Source: an uncultured Verrucomicrobia subdivision 3 bacterium (GTDB taxonomy: Bacteria > Verrucomicrobiota > Verrucomicrobiia > Limisphaerales > UBA11358). From it: a stretch of 34,979 nt of DNA. The stretch lies in the NCBI GenBank assembly GCA_903858275.1, contig CAIOIC010000076.1, positions 1 through 34,979 on the forward strand, written 5' to 3'. Under the pieces are notes generated by a model that saw nothing but the letters and a program-made list of their open reading frames with translations, was not told where the DNA came from and did not search any database. Both the position numbers and the translations under genes were made by a program. Positions 28,001 to 31,732 of the stretch are shown here, in pieces; the first letter of the stretch is position 1, and every line of letters begins with the position of its first letter.

Positions 28001-30904
28001 AACCCGGCGAGCATCGGCTACGGAACGGCACTGGGAACGAACCAGAACGCGGCGAGCGCGAGCGTGGTCGGAACGTATGTCTACAACCCGACGAATGGAA
28101 CCCTGTTAGCGGCGGGAACGAACACGTTGCACGTGACCTTCACGCCCACCGACACGAACTACGCGGCGACGAATCTGAGCGCGACGCTGGTGGTGACCCC
28201 GGCAGTGCTGGTGATCACGGCGAACACGACGAACAAAGTTTACAACACGACGCTGGTGTTTAGCGGCGGCGAGTTTACGAGCAGCGGGTTGGTGAACGGG
28301 AATGTGGTGACGAACGTGACCTTGGCGAGTGCGGGCGCATCGCCTGCGGCCCCGGTGGGTTTGTATGCGGTCACGGCGACGAACGCGTTGGGGAGCGGGC
28401 TGACGAACTACAGCATTGTTTACAGCAACGGCCAGCTGACGGTCGGGCAGGGAGCTTACACCATCACGTGGACCAATCCGGCGAGCATCGGCTATGGAAC
28501 GGCATTGGGGACTAATCAAAACGCGGCCAGTGCAAGCGTGGCCGGAACGTATGTCTACAATCCGACGAACGAGACAGTGCTGTCGGTGGGAACGAACACG
28601 CTGCATGTGAGCTTCACGCCGACCGACACGAACTATGCCGCGACGAATCTGAGTGCCACATTGGTGGTGACCCCGGCGGTGCTGGTGATCACGGCGAACT
28701 CGACGAACAAAGTTTACAACACGACGCTGGTGTTTAGTGGTGGAGAATATACGAGCAGCGGATTGGTGAATGGGAACACGGTGACGAACGTGACCTTGGC
28801 GAGTGCGGGCGCATCGCCTGCGGCTCCAGTGGGCGTGTATGCGATCACGGCGACGAACGCCTTGGGGATTGGGTTGACGAACTACAGCATCATTTACAGC
28901 AATGGGCAGCTGACAGTGGAGCCGGGAATTTACACCATTGCGTGGACGAACCCGGCAAGCATCACTTACGGGATGGTGCTGGGAACGAATCAGAACGCGG
29001 CGGGCGCGAGCGTTGCGGGCAGTTACAATTACAATCCGACAAACGGGGCGGTGCCGCCAGCGGGAACGAATACGTTGCATGTGACATTCACGCCGAATGA
29101 CACGAACTATGCGGCGACGAATCTGAGTGCCACATTGGTGGTGACCCCGGCGGCGCTGGTGATCACGGCGAACTCGACGAACAAACTTTACAACACGACG
29201 CTGGTGTTTAGTGGTGGAGAATATACGAGCAGCGGATTGGTGAATGGGAACGTGGTGACGAACGTGACCTTGGCGAGTGCGGGCGCATCGCCTGCGGCTC
29301 CAGTGGGCGTGTATGCGGTCACGGCGACGAACGCATTGGGGAGCGGACTGACGAACTACAGCATAGTTTACAGCAACGGCCAGCTGACGGTCGGGCAGGG
29401 AGCTTACACCATCGCGTGGACGAACCCGGCGAACATCACTTACGGGACGGCGCTGGGAACAAACCAGAACGCAGCGAGCGCGAGCGTTGCGGGCAATTAC
29501 AATTACAATCCGACAAACGGGGCCGTGCTGTCGGTGGGAACGAATACGTTGCATGTGACCTTCACGCCGGGCGACACGAACTATGCCGCGACGAATCTGA
29601 GTGCGACCCTGGTGGTGACCCCGGCGGCGCTGGTGATCACGGCGAACTCGACGAACAAACTTTACAACACGGCGTTGGCGTTTGGTGGCGGAGAGTTTAC
29701 GAGCAGCGGATTGGTGAATGGGAACGTGGTGACGAATGTGACGCTAACCAGCGACGGCGCATTGCCTGCGGCGCCGGTGGGTTTGTATGCGATCACGGCG
29801 ACGAATGCGTTGGGGAGCGGGCTGACGAATTACAGCATTGTTTACAGCAACGGGCAACTGACGGTGGAGTCGGGGATTTATAGTATTGAGTGGACCAATC
29901 CGGCGAGCATCGGCTACGGAACGGCACTGGGAACGAACCAGAATGCGGCGAGTGCGAGCGTGGCTGGAACGTATGTCTACAATCCGACGAACGGGGCCGT
30001 GCTGTCGGTGGGGACGAACACGTTGCAAGTGACTTTCACGCCGACGGACACGAACTATGCAGCGACGAACTTGAGCGCGACGCTGGTGGTGACCCCGGCG
30101 GCGGTGAGTCTGCTCTTGACCTCGTCGTCACAAACCAATGGTTATCATGGCAGCGTAACCTTTACGGTGACAAACCTGCCCAGTGGGGCGGGGAGCAATG
30201 TCGTTTTCCAAGCAAATGGCGTCTCCTTTAGCACCAATAATGTGATTAACGGCGGGGTCACGAGTTTGAACATCACCAACCTGCCGCGCGGCAGCACGAA
30301 TATTATCCTGGCGACCTACAATGGGGACGGTTCGTATCTGTCGGCAAGCACCAACCTGATTCAGAGTGTGACGAATCATCCGCCGGTGGTGACCAATCAA
30401 CTAATGGTGGCGCGCTCACTGAAGATGACCTGGAAAACCAACCTCTCGTATCTGGTTACCAACGGGATGGACCTGGACGGTGATACCCTGACGCTGATTG
30501 CCCCGGCAGAAAACCAGATTTACACTTCTACAAACGGCGTGGCGGTGACGAATAACGGTGTGTTTTTGCTCTACAATTATACGACAAATAGCCCTGATGT
30601 GAACGACCGGATTTATTACACCATCGGCGATGGGTATGGTGGAACGAACTCGGGTTATGTGGATGTGATTGTGAATCCGTTTGTGTTGACGGGGCAGCCG
30701 CTGGTGCTTACCAATCCGGCGACGCCAACGTTGAAGCTTTACGGAATCAAAGGTTTTTCTTACAGCGTGGAAAGGTCGACGAATATCACGTTCAGTCCGG
30801 TGAGTGTGCTGTGGCAGACGAATCTGATGCAGAACGGACCGTTTATCTATACCGATCCCGCCCCCCCGCAACCGCAGGCGTTCTATCGGCTATCCTCGCC
30901 ATAA
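13058..30904 (+). CDS. Giant secreted multimodular polysaccharide-degrading protein (5948 aa)
   Basis: One uninterrupted frame of 17,847 bp. The ATG at 13058 begins a signal peptide (MNLFPKLLAAILLFGFAVVA, cleavage after AQA at residue 22). In order: two PA14-like domains (~24-161, ~167-330); a heparinase II/III-type lyase module (~345-955); a cadherin-like domain (~955-1048); a long Gly/Asn/Thr-rich beta-helix region with PATR motifs, YTGxTTISAGTL type, at about DNA 16530, 17970, 18730, 20410, 23250, 23990, 24745 and 26375; one MBG-like domain (~2628-2708); a GH79-like glycosidase (~2709-3150); more PATR sequence; a gap-tolerant Ig-like domain (~4535-4650); six 158-residue MBG units (4730-5677); an Ig_5-type domain; a cadherin-like domain; and a Verrucomicrobia-type tail ending FYRLSSP. 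No autotransporter barrel, membrane anchor, PEP-CTERM or type IX signal ends it. It probably acts at or outside the outer membrane as a scaffolded enzyme on a uronic-acid polysaccharide (inference). It lies in the same orientation as the lyase gene upstream. Confidence 0.92.
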   Translation: MNLFPKLLAAILLFGFAVVAQAAGTGLTGDYYTSTNFNGTRSTRVDATVDFDWGTNAPGFGGLGSNNFSIRWSGQIEPRYSETYTFYVTADEGATLWVNDRLIVSRLFYAAPAQIGGQITLQANERVNIRLEYLEKTNAASVRLEWTSASQAREVVPQIQLYPTSLTAERGSILREHWANLPGTAVTNLTTFTNYPAKPDGREMFLSFECLQPNWTTNVGTRLSGYVMPRTNGVYTFAVAASDTAELWLSTDTNPANNQLIAFVTNATAFRDWSNQVSQVSTGRTLGAWQKYYIELRHKAGANSNHYSVAWQPPGAAQFSVIGADYLIPAGLNNTLPAQTNIFNTLSASHPRLLATAERFEWLKQQVATNPAGQPALWYASIYKSATNLYTAATMVYAQDVRGTILDQSRTVKERMYLLGLAWKISGETNLAERAWTELNAAGNFPDWHPAHFLDTAEMTHGFAIAYDWFYEYWSAGRKNFILTNITTKGLAAGMTEMATASWAKSTGNNWNMVCNGGLTLGALAVGMDAETEAERMLTNTINSQAPVMQHFTTDNGLWYEGPGYWDYTCDYNFRMLAGLQSALGTDFGLSTTNGLNNAGLFAILQTSANKRNFNYADAGGAGVSGGPQMFWWARRFDMPAYARYERTNGSADAMSVLLWDGRGGDPVSENIGSDILFLGPSSTPFNPQHVGVFRSSWGDTSETFLTFKGGQMGADHGDLDAGTFVIEALGQRWAMELGSDDYALPGYFSSNPSPGTDRWDYYRMRAEGQNTVVINPGSGPDTRLGPVAPVITFQSKTGVRALSVMDLTPVETNITRAWRGFQLFGPQRQQVLIQDEITSTNANVWWFMHYQCSSTQVAFSANSNSVTMTQGTNRLWGKILSGGGAFQIMDARPLPTSPDPTNQNLNTNFQKLAIHLTGVTNTTIAVWFVPLAPGQNPPMVSPALTPLAQWQIPQDDPPVALDGNFTTPENTAIDIDLTTLASDAVTPASNLVFAVTSPTNGTVTLLPDGHTARFSPAVNYYGAGQFIYSVTNAATNSATAGVWINISAATWYWDTSTAAGLQPANGTWDGATAAWSATNSGSNPLLAWPSQGNDAAFVGAGGTYAVTINSTQMVNQISTTNGTWTFTGGALNHASGPMTITANADTTLNSPLIADTDFTKLGTNRLTLGAPVSFSGNAYVPSGTLRLTNSNALPVTADVSVGSVNGTVGSLDASASQTISSLNFQSLNVATNTVSISAGGTLTVSNTANGIAFGVGNYGTTIGGITATTRVSFVRGGSLAVNAPNGSFSIEPSGTNSVGTALAVLDLSGLSTFTANVSSFTASVIGGKPNNVAGQFVLTLATNNTITATNLVLGASGYGNGTDAINLGANNILNVNSLAVVGGRKTGTMSFQSGAISNLVIRGVSGGASRADIWVGDQVNFSGLGSGGGGSTPCNGTLNFGAATVDARLDQLTLGIGASYASQTYGNATGAFIFGGYSSTVDVNSLYLGYATSNSAVATTYNSPTHSGTVSMNGGTLLVNSNFFLGYSADDDLGNTQKVAGVFNLNGGAATIASGVYLGYATNTVGTVSGTLNLSNGTFNVSGDIQSSGITATGTVNLVGAALNLNGNQIGSGSQSINFVAGSGTLANIGELNGGGPLVKTGTGTLTLSGTNSYTGVTTISAGTLLLIGDSVACTNTVTVSSNTTFGGTGTMGGNVVVSKGGKLVPGGLNNIGTLTLTNTLALNGGSLFFEMANSTGGTNDLVAVGSSLSLGATNIVFLSGGAPAGDYLLMSYASTNGTGTFVLAAAYPNASLVINPTNLVLHVGAGGGVFGLTWKGAVNGTWDTTVLNWTNGIMTTNFNAGDYVVFDDTMAKNPLVTNATPGAVVAPGSVAFNNSLTNYTINANIGGAGSLSKFGAATVALAGTNTYTGNTTVSAGTLIVTNGGAINSPAGTLNIGSDVNRSTVTLTGGGSSLTVRTLLATNVVCGGPTNSIFNFSGGTLTTSNNNGLAANILLASNANFNVSGNWNLNGGTNLIMSVATNNNQATAYVYLGNTVNNATMTINSNAVLWLPPPPLGSGVTASNALSLFVGLNAATNNLLLVNGGTLIATNNNSGTGYNSIQVGASAASTANQLIITNGGQVFSRGNGSASPVVGYVGANGSNNKLKVSVVNGAGQYSSWDLGGDRLNLGVAGTTISNNTIWIGQGGMLTNVSLLVYGYNNSVTVTNGGQIYAVGLTVGRQGLNSSAYVGGADSGGKKAMVFFPASGKNLIVGGGQGLGGSVSNPGTNCLVTIDANGLLTNASIVYVGGGGLTNDAYCVSNGIVITNGGQLFSTANSFIGGSTNCDYNFVTVGGGGGQSLWDMNNATLTLGTKTFASGVVTDKGNYLKLFNGGLLTNVSSIILGGTNSLLVFNGGTLEAGNAGTLIATNATTVNATNLVQAGGAIIDDGGLAVTIQLPLLRDTNSPNGGLTKLGSGTLTLANSNTYTGPTTISAGTLALTGGASIAASPRISVAGGATFNVSALPSTYVLGVGQTLSNSSAGAGVSGNIDCSSAPLSLAYDGTNVSFTVATGTLTLAANTVFVLNNTGPVLAPGSYKLIANSATGGGGLVAGTVPTNVTFIGASMAATSVLQIVAGELYLGVGGLSSGISYGPTTFTYNGSAQSPTITYIGSTGARTTNFVGVAPTVYGPGSKAPTNAGIYFMTNTVAADATYFGATDSTRFIINPAGTISFSATNAGLVINPAFCGLSYEKTMLTKSLFVSNNTSMINMLTQIGPAVFRIGANGVDTTCWGGLSGLTAITPAQVDAFAGFVKALPTNWQVIYGINMSVNNPTNCAAEAAYAANALGSRLLGFEIGNECDLFYRNGFRSTNYTFADFLSEWRVLAAAITNTVPGWAITNGGNGWTLTGPASAYNMNYTVPFAANTAGVASMVTHHYYRGDGQDTTNSTMTKLLALDANLPATVSNIVAAAKSANLAQGFRMDECGSFYNGGNTISSQFGAALWTLDFMFINALNGAQGVNFHGGGQNYNNYTPIADNGTNVVMARPEFYGMKLFSLASLGGSVLPATNTVGTNFNFTAYGVRQAPGVIGAVLINKETNYSVQVTINLGSNVVAASSMVLAGTALDSISGHTLGGAAINPDGSWAGGFQSTALTTNGQLTVTVPPITALWLSPITPGTNTLLANDAAGTSSFTGSTNWTDGLAPHGLANYFTSTNLLRSPAAGSGFIFGGNSLTIGPSAPGNTSFRLAFNAPGGACAINNCILAGGIIDAGASNATNVLSGTNWFVSAPGGFGLGGDNSRAIVLTNLNLGGTSALSNGVANPASGLGTIIYAGNAANFTGPIVTSFGTTLQAYSQTNLGGNPAGFNAAQFVLDNGIFQPLASLALSNANSGVTLNPGGGTFNVGSGLTLMVDNPIAGSGSLTNLGGGLLILSGTNPYTGDTTISAGEVMGLAGSSCSNSAFTVLTGATNGVQILPGGGQWVSAALTASAGSCLDFNFTNTIIGGTTAPLKVLGVFNYTNPTVIVRTATGITYGQYPLIEYAALSGTVISNVTIVPALADNLKYRIITNAVRSTLDLVILSTNNTGVLSWGAGNGCWDINASTNWQSLGLFGLTYQDGADVVFDDNASGASSILVTNAVVVSPAGIIANLTNKNYLISGNAIAGAATLVKNGPGLLLLSGANTYTGDTVISGGTVLVNGNSAASTSLVTVSGNAIFGGTGSHGGTVLVNAGGRLAPGGMGVVGALTLTNNLALNGGNVFYELANSTGGTNDFVAVGNTVYLTNANVILLSGAAPAGDYILMSYAATNGPGTIALASSYPNTSLIINPTNLVLRVGAGGAVFGLTWKGNVSGTWDASALNWTNGIMATNFSLGDNVVFDDTLANNPVVTNATPGAVVLPGAVTFNNSLTNYTINANIGGAGSLIKFGSATVALTGTNTYTGNTTINAGTLMVTNGGSINSPNATLNIGPDVNRATNTLAAGGAITVQTLLATNVVSGGVSNSVFTFAGGTLTTSNNNGLASSMLLASNVSWTMNSSWNLNGGTNIFSNVATNQNASATLSVGNGANNVQVSVNPNAVWWHAIPANSASTNVLALVLGAGNATNNVFTVNGGSVIVTNSKGDKAAITVGNAAGSTGNQVVVTNGGQVLTDCRQDGGAVAGFVGSAGNNNSLVVAGTNAAGRKSTWNMVSDRLQIGNGTGIAYSNNWVRVDQGGLITNSTIMIYCSYSYLFITNGGQFFTPGATVGRIGFNSSLMVGGTDAAGNKAALRFISGNMTIGGGSVLTSNPGTNNLVRVEAGGIITNASLVSIGGSQTTYDISCLSNSLVITNGGRVFSTGNSTIGLNTNCNNNSASIGGGAGGSLWRLNNNTITIGNHALATNNFVTLFSGGVLTNVSSVILGGVNSRFNFNGGTLAAGAGGNWLNTNSAAINAAIYVQSGGAVMDSVGFTVTNRMPLLQDTNSTGGLTKLGSGTLTLLGTNSYTGNTTVSAGILNLQQPTLATNSTVMVARGAVLNLGFSVTNLVTGLVTNGVSLPAGVYSSNTVAPFITGPGSLLVAGAVVLPTISGSATFTNFVATYGLASASQSFPVMGVNLTSDITNTAASGFEVSTNNISGYAVTAVIPNAGGSASGTVYVRLTATATAGSCNSSNIVVVASAGAASLTNVSTASGNVVNPATPVLTVIASAITYGQTLTNVSLAGSVATNGNNNALVLGGLALALTTNVPNAGITNVAVNFTPLDTTNYTLASTNVNITVTPASLLIAANGTNKLYNTTLSFSGGEYTSSGLVNGNVVTNVTLASAGATNTAPVGVYANTATNALGIGLTNYSIVYSNGQLTVESGIYSIEWTNPASIGYGTALGTNQNAASASVAGTYVYNPTNGTVLPAGTNTLHVTFTPGDTNYAATNLSATLVVTPATLVITANSTNKLYNTTLSFSGGEYTSSGLVNGNTVTNVTLASAGASPAAPVGVYAVTATNALGIGLTNYSIVYSNGQLTVEPGIYTITWTNPASIGYGTALGTNQNAASASVVGTYVYNPTNGTLLAAGTNTLHVTFTPTDTNYAATNLSATLVVTPAVLVITANTTNKVYNTTLVFSGGEFTSSGLVNGNVVTNVTLASAGASPAAPVGLYAVTATNALGSGLTNYSIVYSNGQLTVGQGAYTITWTNPASIGYGTALGTNQNAASASVAGTYVYNPTNETVLSVGTNTLHVSFTPTDTNYAATNLSATLVVTPAVLVITANSTNKVYNTTLVFSGGEYTSSGLVNGNTVTNVTLASAGASPAAPVGVYAITATNALGIGLTNYSIIYSNGQLTVEPGIYTIAWTNPASITYGMVLGTNQNAAGASVAGSYNYNPTNGAVPPAGTNTLHVTFTPNDTNYAATNLSATLVVTPAALVITANSTNKLYNTTLVFSGGEYTSSGLVNGNVVTNVTLASAGASPAAPVGVYAVTATNALGSGLTNYSIVYSNGQLTVGQGAYTIAWTNPANITYGTALGTNQNAASASVAGNYNYNPTNGAVLSVGTNTLHVTFTPGDTNYAATNLSATLVVTPAALVITANSTNKLYNTALAFGGGEFTSSGLVNGNVVTNVTLTSDGALPAAPVGLYAITATNALGSGLTNYSIVYSNGQLTVESGIYSIEWTNPASIGYGTALGTNQNAASASVAGTYVYNPTNGAVLSVGTNTLQVTFTPTDTNYAATNLSATLVVTPAAVSLLLTSSSQTNGYHGSVTFTVTNLPSGAGSNVVFQANGVSFSTNNVINGGVTSLNITNLPRGSTNIILATYNGDGSYLSASTNLIQSVTNHPPVVTNQLMVARSLKMTWKTNLSYLVTNGMDLDGDTLTLIAPAENQIYTSTNGVAVTNNGVFLLYNYTTNSPDVNDRIYYTIGDGYGGTNSGYVDVIVNPFVLTGQPLVLTNPATPTLKLYGIKGFSYSVERSTNITFSPVSVLWQTNLMQNGPFIYTDPAPPQPQAFYRLSSP
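13127..14050 (+). other. Two PA14-like domains of the giant protein
   Basis: The first copy starts at GLTGDYYTSTNFNG and has the family's 'SIRWSGQIEPRYSETYTFYV' region followed by 'ADEGATLWVNDRLIV'. The second starts at GSILREHW and has 'GYVMPRTNGVYTFAVAASD' and 'AELWLST'. PA14 domains are beta-barrels often fused to glycosidases and adhesins, where they bind carbohydrate. Their place in front of the lyase module suggests substrate binding. Confidence 0.8.
14086..15930 (+). other. Heparinase II/III-type lyase module of the giant protein
   Basis: The module opens with ASHPRLLATAERFEWLK, the usual start of heparinase-II/alginate-lyase-like proteins. It continues through an alpha/alpha toroid with 'DWHPAHFLDTAEMTHGFAIA' and NNWNMVCNGG (N509-G518). 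YEGPGYWDY follows, with Y565 as candidate catalytic tyrosine. The beta-sandwich part carries GADHGDLDAGTFVIEALG (H717) and RWAMELGSDDY. These motifs are the ones shared with the free-standing lyase upstream, yet the two are only distantly similar, so this is not a recent copy. All expected active-site positions appear to be occupied. Confidence 0.8.
17960..20506 (+). repeat. Segmental duplication, copy A
   Basis: About 840 codons of the PATR/beta-helix region, starting at GGPLVKTGTGTLTLSG and ending just after TISAGTLALTGG. It is colinear with copy B at 23984-26476. Shared landmarks include GLTWKG..GTWD, NWTNGIM, NNSLTNYTINANIGGAGSL, TLTTSNNNGLA, NWNLNGGTN, TNVSS.ILGG.NS and GGLTKLGSGTLTL. 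The offset between copies is 6024 bp at the start and 5970 bp at the end. Copy A contains three PATR motifs. Confidence 0.85.
21184..22509 (+). other. GH79-like glycosidase module of the giant protein
   Basis: A TIM-barrel module of about 440 residues embedded in the repeat region. It starts with 'INPAFCGLSYEKTML', like the N-terminal strand of GH79 heparanase/beta-glucuronidase enzymes, and contains 'VFRIGANG'. The acid/base candidate is E2839 in GFEIGNECDLF, matching the family's GNEPDLF. The nucleophile candidate is E2964 in FRMDECGSFYNGG, matching RMxExNSxxxGG. A beta-sandwich ('GVIGAVLINKETNYSVQVTI', 'ITALWL') closes it, as in GH79 enzymes. GH39/GH30-like clan-A enzymes are the alternative. 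The likely action is release of a uronic acid or cleavage at one. Confidence 0.72.
23984..26476 (+). repeat. Segmental duplication, copy B
   Basis: The second copy of the block at 17960-20506, starting at GAATLVKNGPGLLLLSG and ending at TVSAGILNLQQP. Net length is 18 codons shorter than copy A. Protein identity is clear but patchy and DNA has diverged, so the duplication is old. Copies A and B enclose the GH79-like module and a further PATR stretch. Confidence 0.85.
27245..30088 (+). repeat. Six tandem 474-bp MBG-type repeats
   Basis: Six head-to-tail units of exactly 474 bp (158 codons), starting at 27245, 27719, 28193, 28667, 29141 and 29615, with no length change between any of them. Each unit encodes two beta domains. 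One carries LVITANSTNKLYNTTL, SGLVNGN.VTNVTLASAG and LTNYSIVYSNGQLTV. The other carries YGTALGTNQNAASASVAG, YNYNPTNG/YVYNPTNG and TFTP.DTNYAATNLSATLVV. These are MBG/YDG-type modules found in bacterial surface adhesins. DNA is nearly identical between units. A degenerate extra half-unit precedes the array (~27010-27244), and the next start, at 30089, leads into unrelated sequence. They probably form an extended stalk. Confidence 0.92.
30089..30904 (+). other. C-terminal Ig/cadherin-like domains and tail of the giant protein
   Basis: An Ig_5-type domain (AAVSLLLTSSSQTNGYHG ... ATYNGDGSYLSASTN) is followed by a cadherin-like domain with 'MDLDGDTLTLIAP' and 'YTIGDGYGGTNSGYVDV'. The last ~75 residues ('VLTNPATPTLKLYGIKGFSY' ... 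'QAFYRLSSP') match the general pattern at the ends of many Verrucomicrobia exported proteins. No hydrophobic anchor or barrel follows. How the protein is held at the surface or released is unresolved. Confidence 0.7.
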
Positions 30905-31316
30905 GGCAAGGCGGATTAGAAATGACCGGAATGAAAAACATGAGCGTGAGGGTGGCTGCGTTCTAAGTATTGCGCTTTGATGCTGGCGGGGCAATATTGT
31001 GTTGGTTGACGTATAAGCGCAGGGTGATGTTTTGTTGTTGGCTCTGGGGTGTGTTTTGGTTGAAATGGCAAAGCCATCTTTTGTTCAGTATTTGCATTGG
31101 GTTGATTCGGCTGGCGGTTAAAAGCAGTATTGACTTTTTGTAAGAAAAGAATTGACGGTTCGGGGTTACTGGCTGGTGCCCCCCCCCCCACTGCCAATAA
31201 ATGCCAACCATTTGGTAAAAAATGGTTAGTTGACTTCCGGGGGTTCGGCGAGATTCTTGTTGCAATCGGCGCGTTGTCGCGCCAATAAACACCAAACCAA
31301 CCGGAGAAGAATAACG
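30905..31316. other. 412-bp intergenic region with C11 tract
   Basis: No credible gene; minus-strand frames here are Pro/Gln-rich shadows. It holds a run of eleven C at 31179-31189 and a hairpin AACCATT/AATGGTT (31206-31212 and 31221-31227, 8-nt loop). The cytochrome promoter must lie in it. A Shine-Dalgarno GGAGAAG (31303-31309) sits 7 nt before the cytochrome ATG, an exception in a window where most genes have none. Confidence 0.6.
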
Positions 31317-31643
31317 ATGAAAAAAATGCTTCTGTTAGTCACGATGCTGGGCCTCGCCACCGCGCTTTCTGCGAAGGCGGCGGATGCCAAGGAAAACTGG
31401 GACAACCTCTGCGCCAAGTGCCACGGTGCGGATGGCAAGGGCGACACCAAGATGGGCCAGAAACTGGGTTGCAAAGATTTGAGCGATGCCAAGGTTCAGG
31501 CGGATCTCAAGGATGCGGCGGCGACCAAAGCCATCAAGGAAGGTCTCAAGAAGGATGAGAAGACGCTGATGAAGCCGTTTGACACGCTGTCAGACGCTGA
31601 CATCAAGGCGCTCGTGGCCTACGTTCGTGGTTTGAAGAAATAA
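31317..31643 (+). CDS. Small periplasmic monohaem cytochrome c
   Basis: 108 residues from the ATG at 31317, supported by GGAGAAG seven bases upstream. The signal peptide covers residues 1-21 (MKKMLLLVTMLGLATALSAK). The haem site is CAKCHG (C32, C35, H36), with 'GADGKGDTKMG' following as in class I cytochromes c. M85 (TLMKPF) is the likely distal ligand and M46 the alternative. The C-terminal helix 'LSDADIKALVAYVRGLKK' is typical. It should carry single electrons in the periplasm. The membrane multiheme cytochrome gene starts 89 bp downstream, so the two probably belong to one electron-transfer route, although a terminator-like hairpin lies between them. Confidence 0.92.
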   Translation: MKKMLLLVTMLGLATALSAKAADAKENWDNLCAKCHGADGKGDTKMGQKLGCKDLSDAKVQADLKDAAATKAIKEGLKKDEKTLMKPFDTLSDADIKALVAYVRGLKK

Positions 31644-31657
31644 TTTGCTTTGGTTTC

Positions 31658-31695
31658 AAGCTGCTGGCCGGTTGTTTTCAGCCGGCCGGCAGCTT
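31658..31695 (+). terminator. Terminator-like hairpin between cytochrome genes
   Basis: A 14-bp stem (31658-31671 with 31682-31695, one G-U pair) with a 10-nt loop, beginning 15 bases after the small cytochrome stop. It is GC-rich and is followed by TTCAATTT, a weak U-run. It may end the abundant short transcript with partial read-through into the multiheme cytochrome. Confidence 0.7.
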
Positions 31696-31732
31696 TTCAA
31701 TTTCCTGAAAAATAAATAAGATTTTCCGCACC

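Noticed and set aside
27520..28263. 247-codon plus-strand frame in the second frame of the MBG array
   Set aside because: Asp/Glu/Gly-rich out-of-frame translation of the same repeat; the giant frame explains the region.
28106..29554. 482-codon minus-strand frame through the MBG array
   Set aside because: It is a shadow of the tandem repeat: the lack of stops is copied with each 474-bp unit, and the product is an Arg/His-rich repeat with no start signal or fold.
27245..30088. Tandem repeats considered as a CRISPR array
   Set aside because: Units are coding, contiguous and 474 bp long, without unique spacers; no cas genes are in the window.
30916..31295. Minus-strand frames of 93 and 110 codons after the giant gene
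   Set aside because: Low-complexity Pro/Gln/Asn composition, no start signal, and they run through the C11 tract; best read as non-coding.
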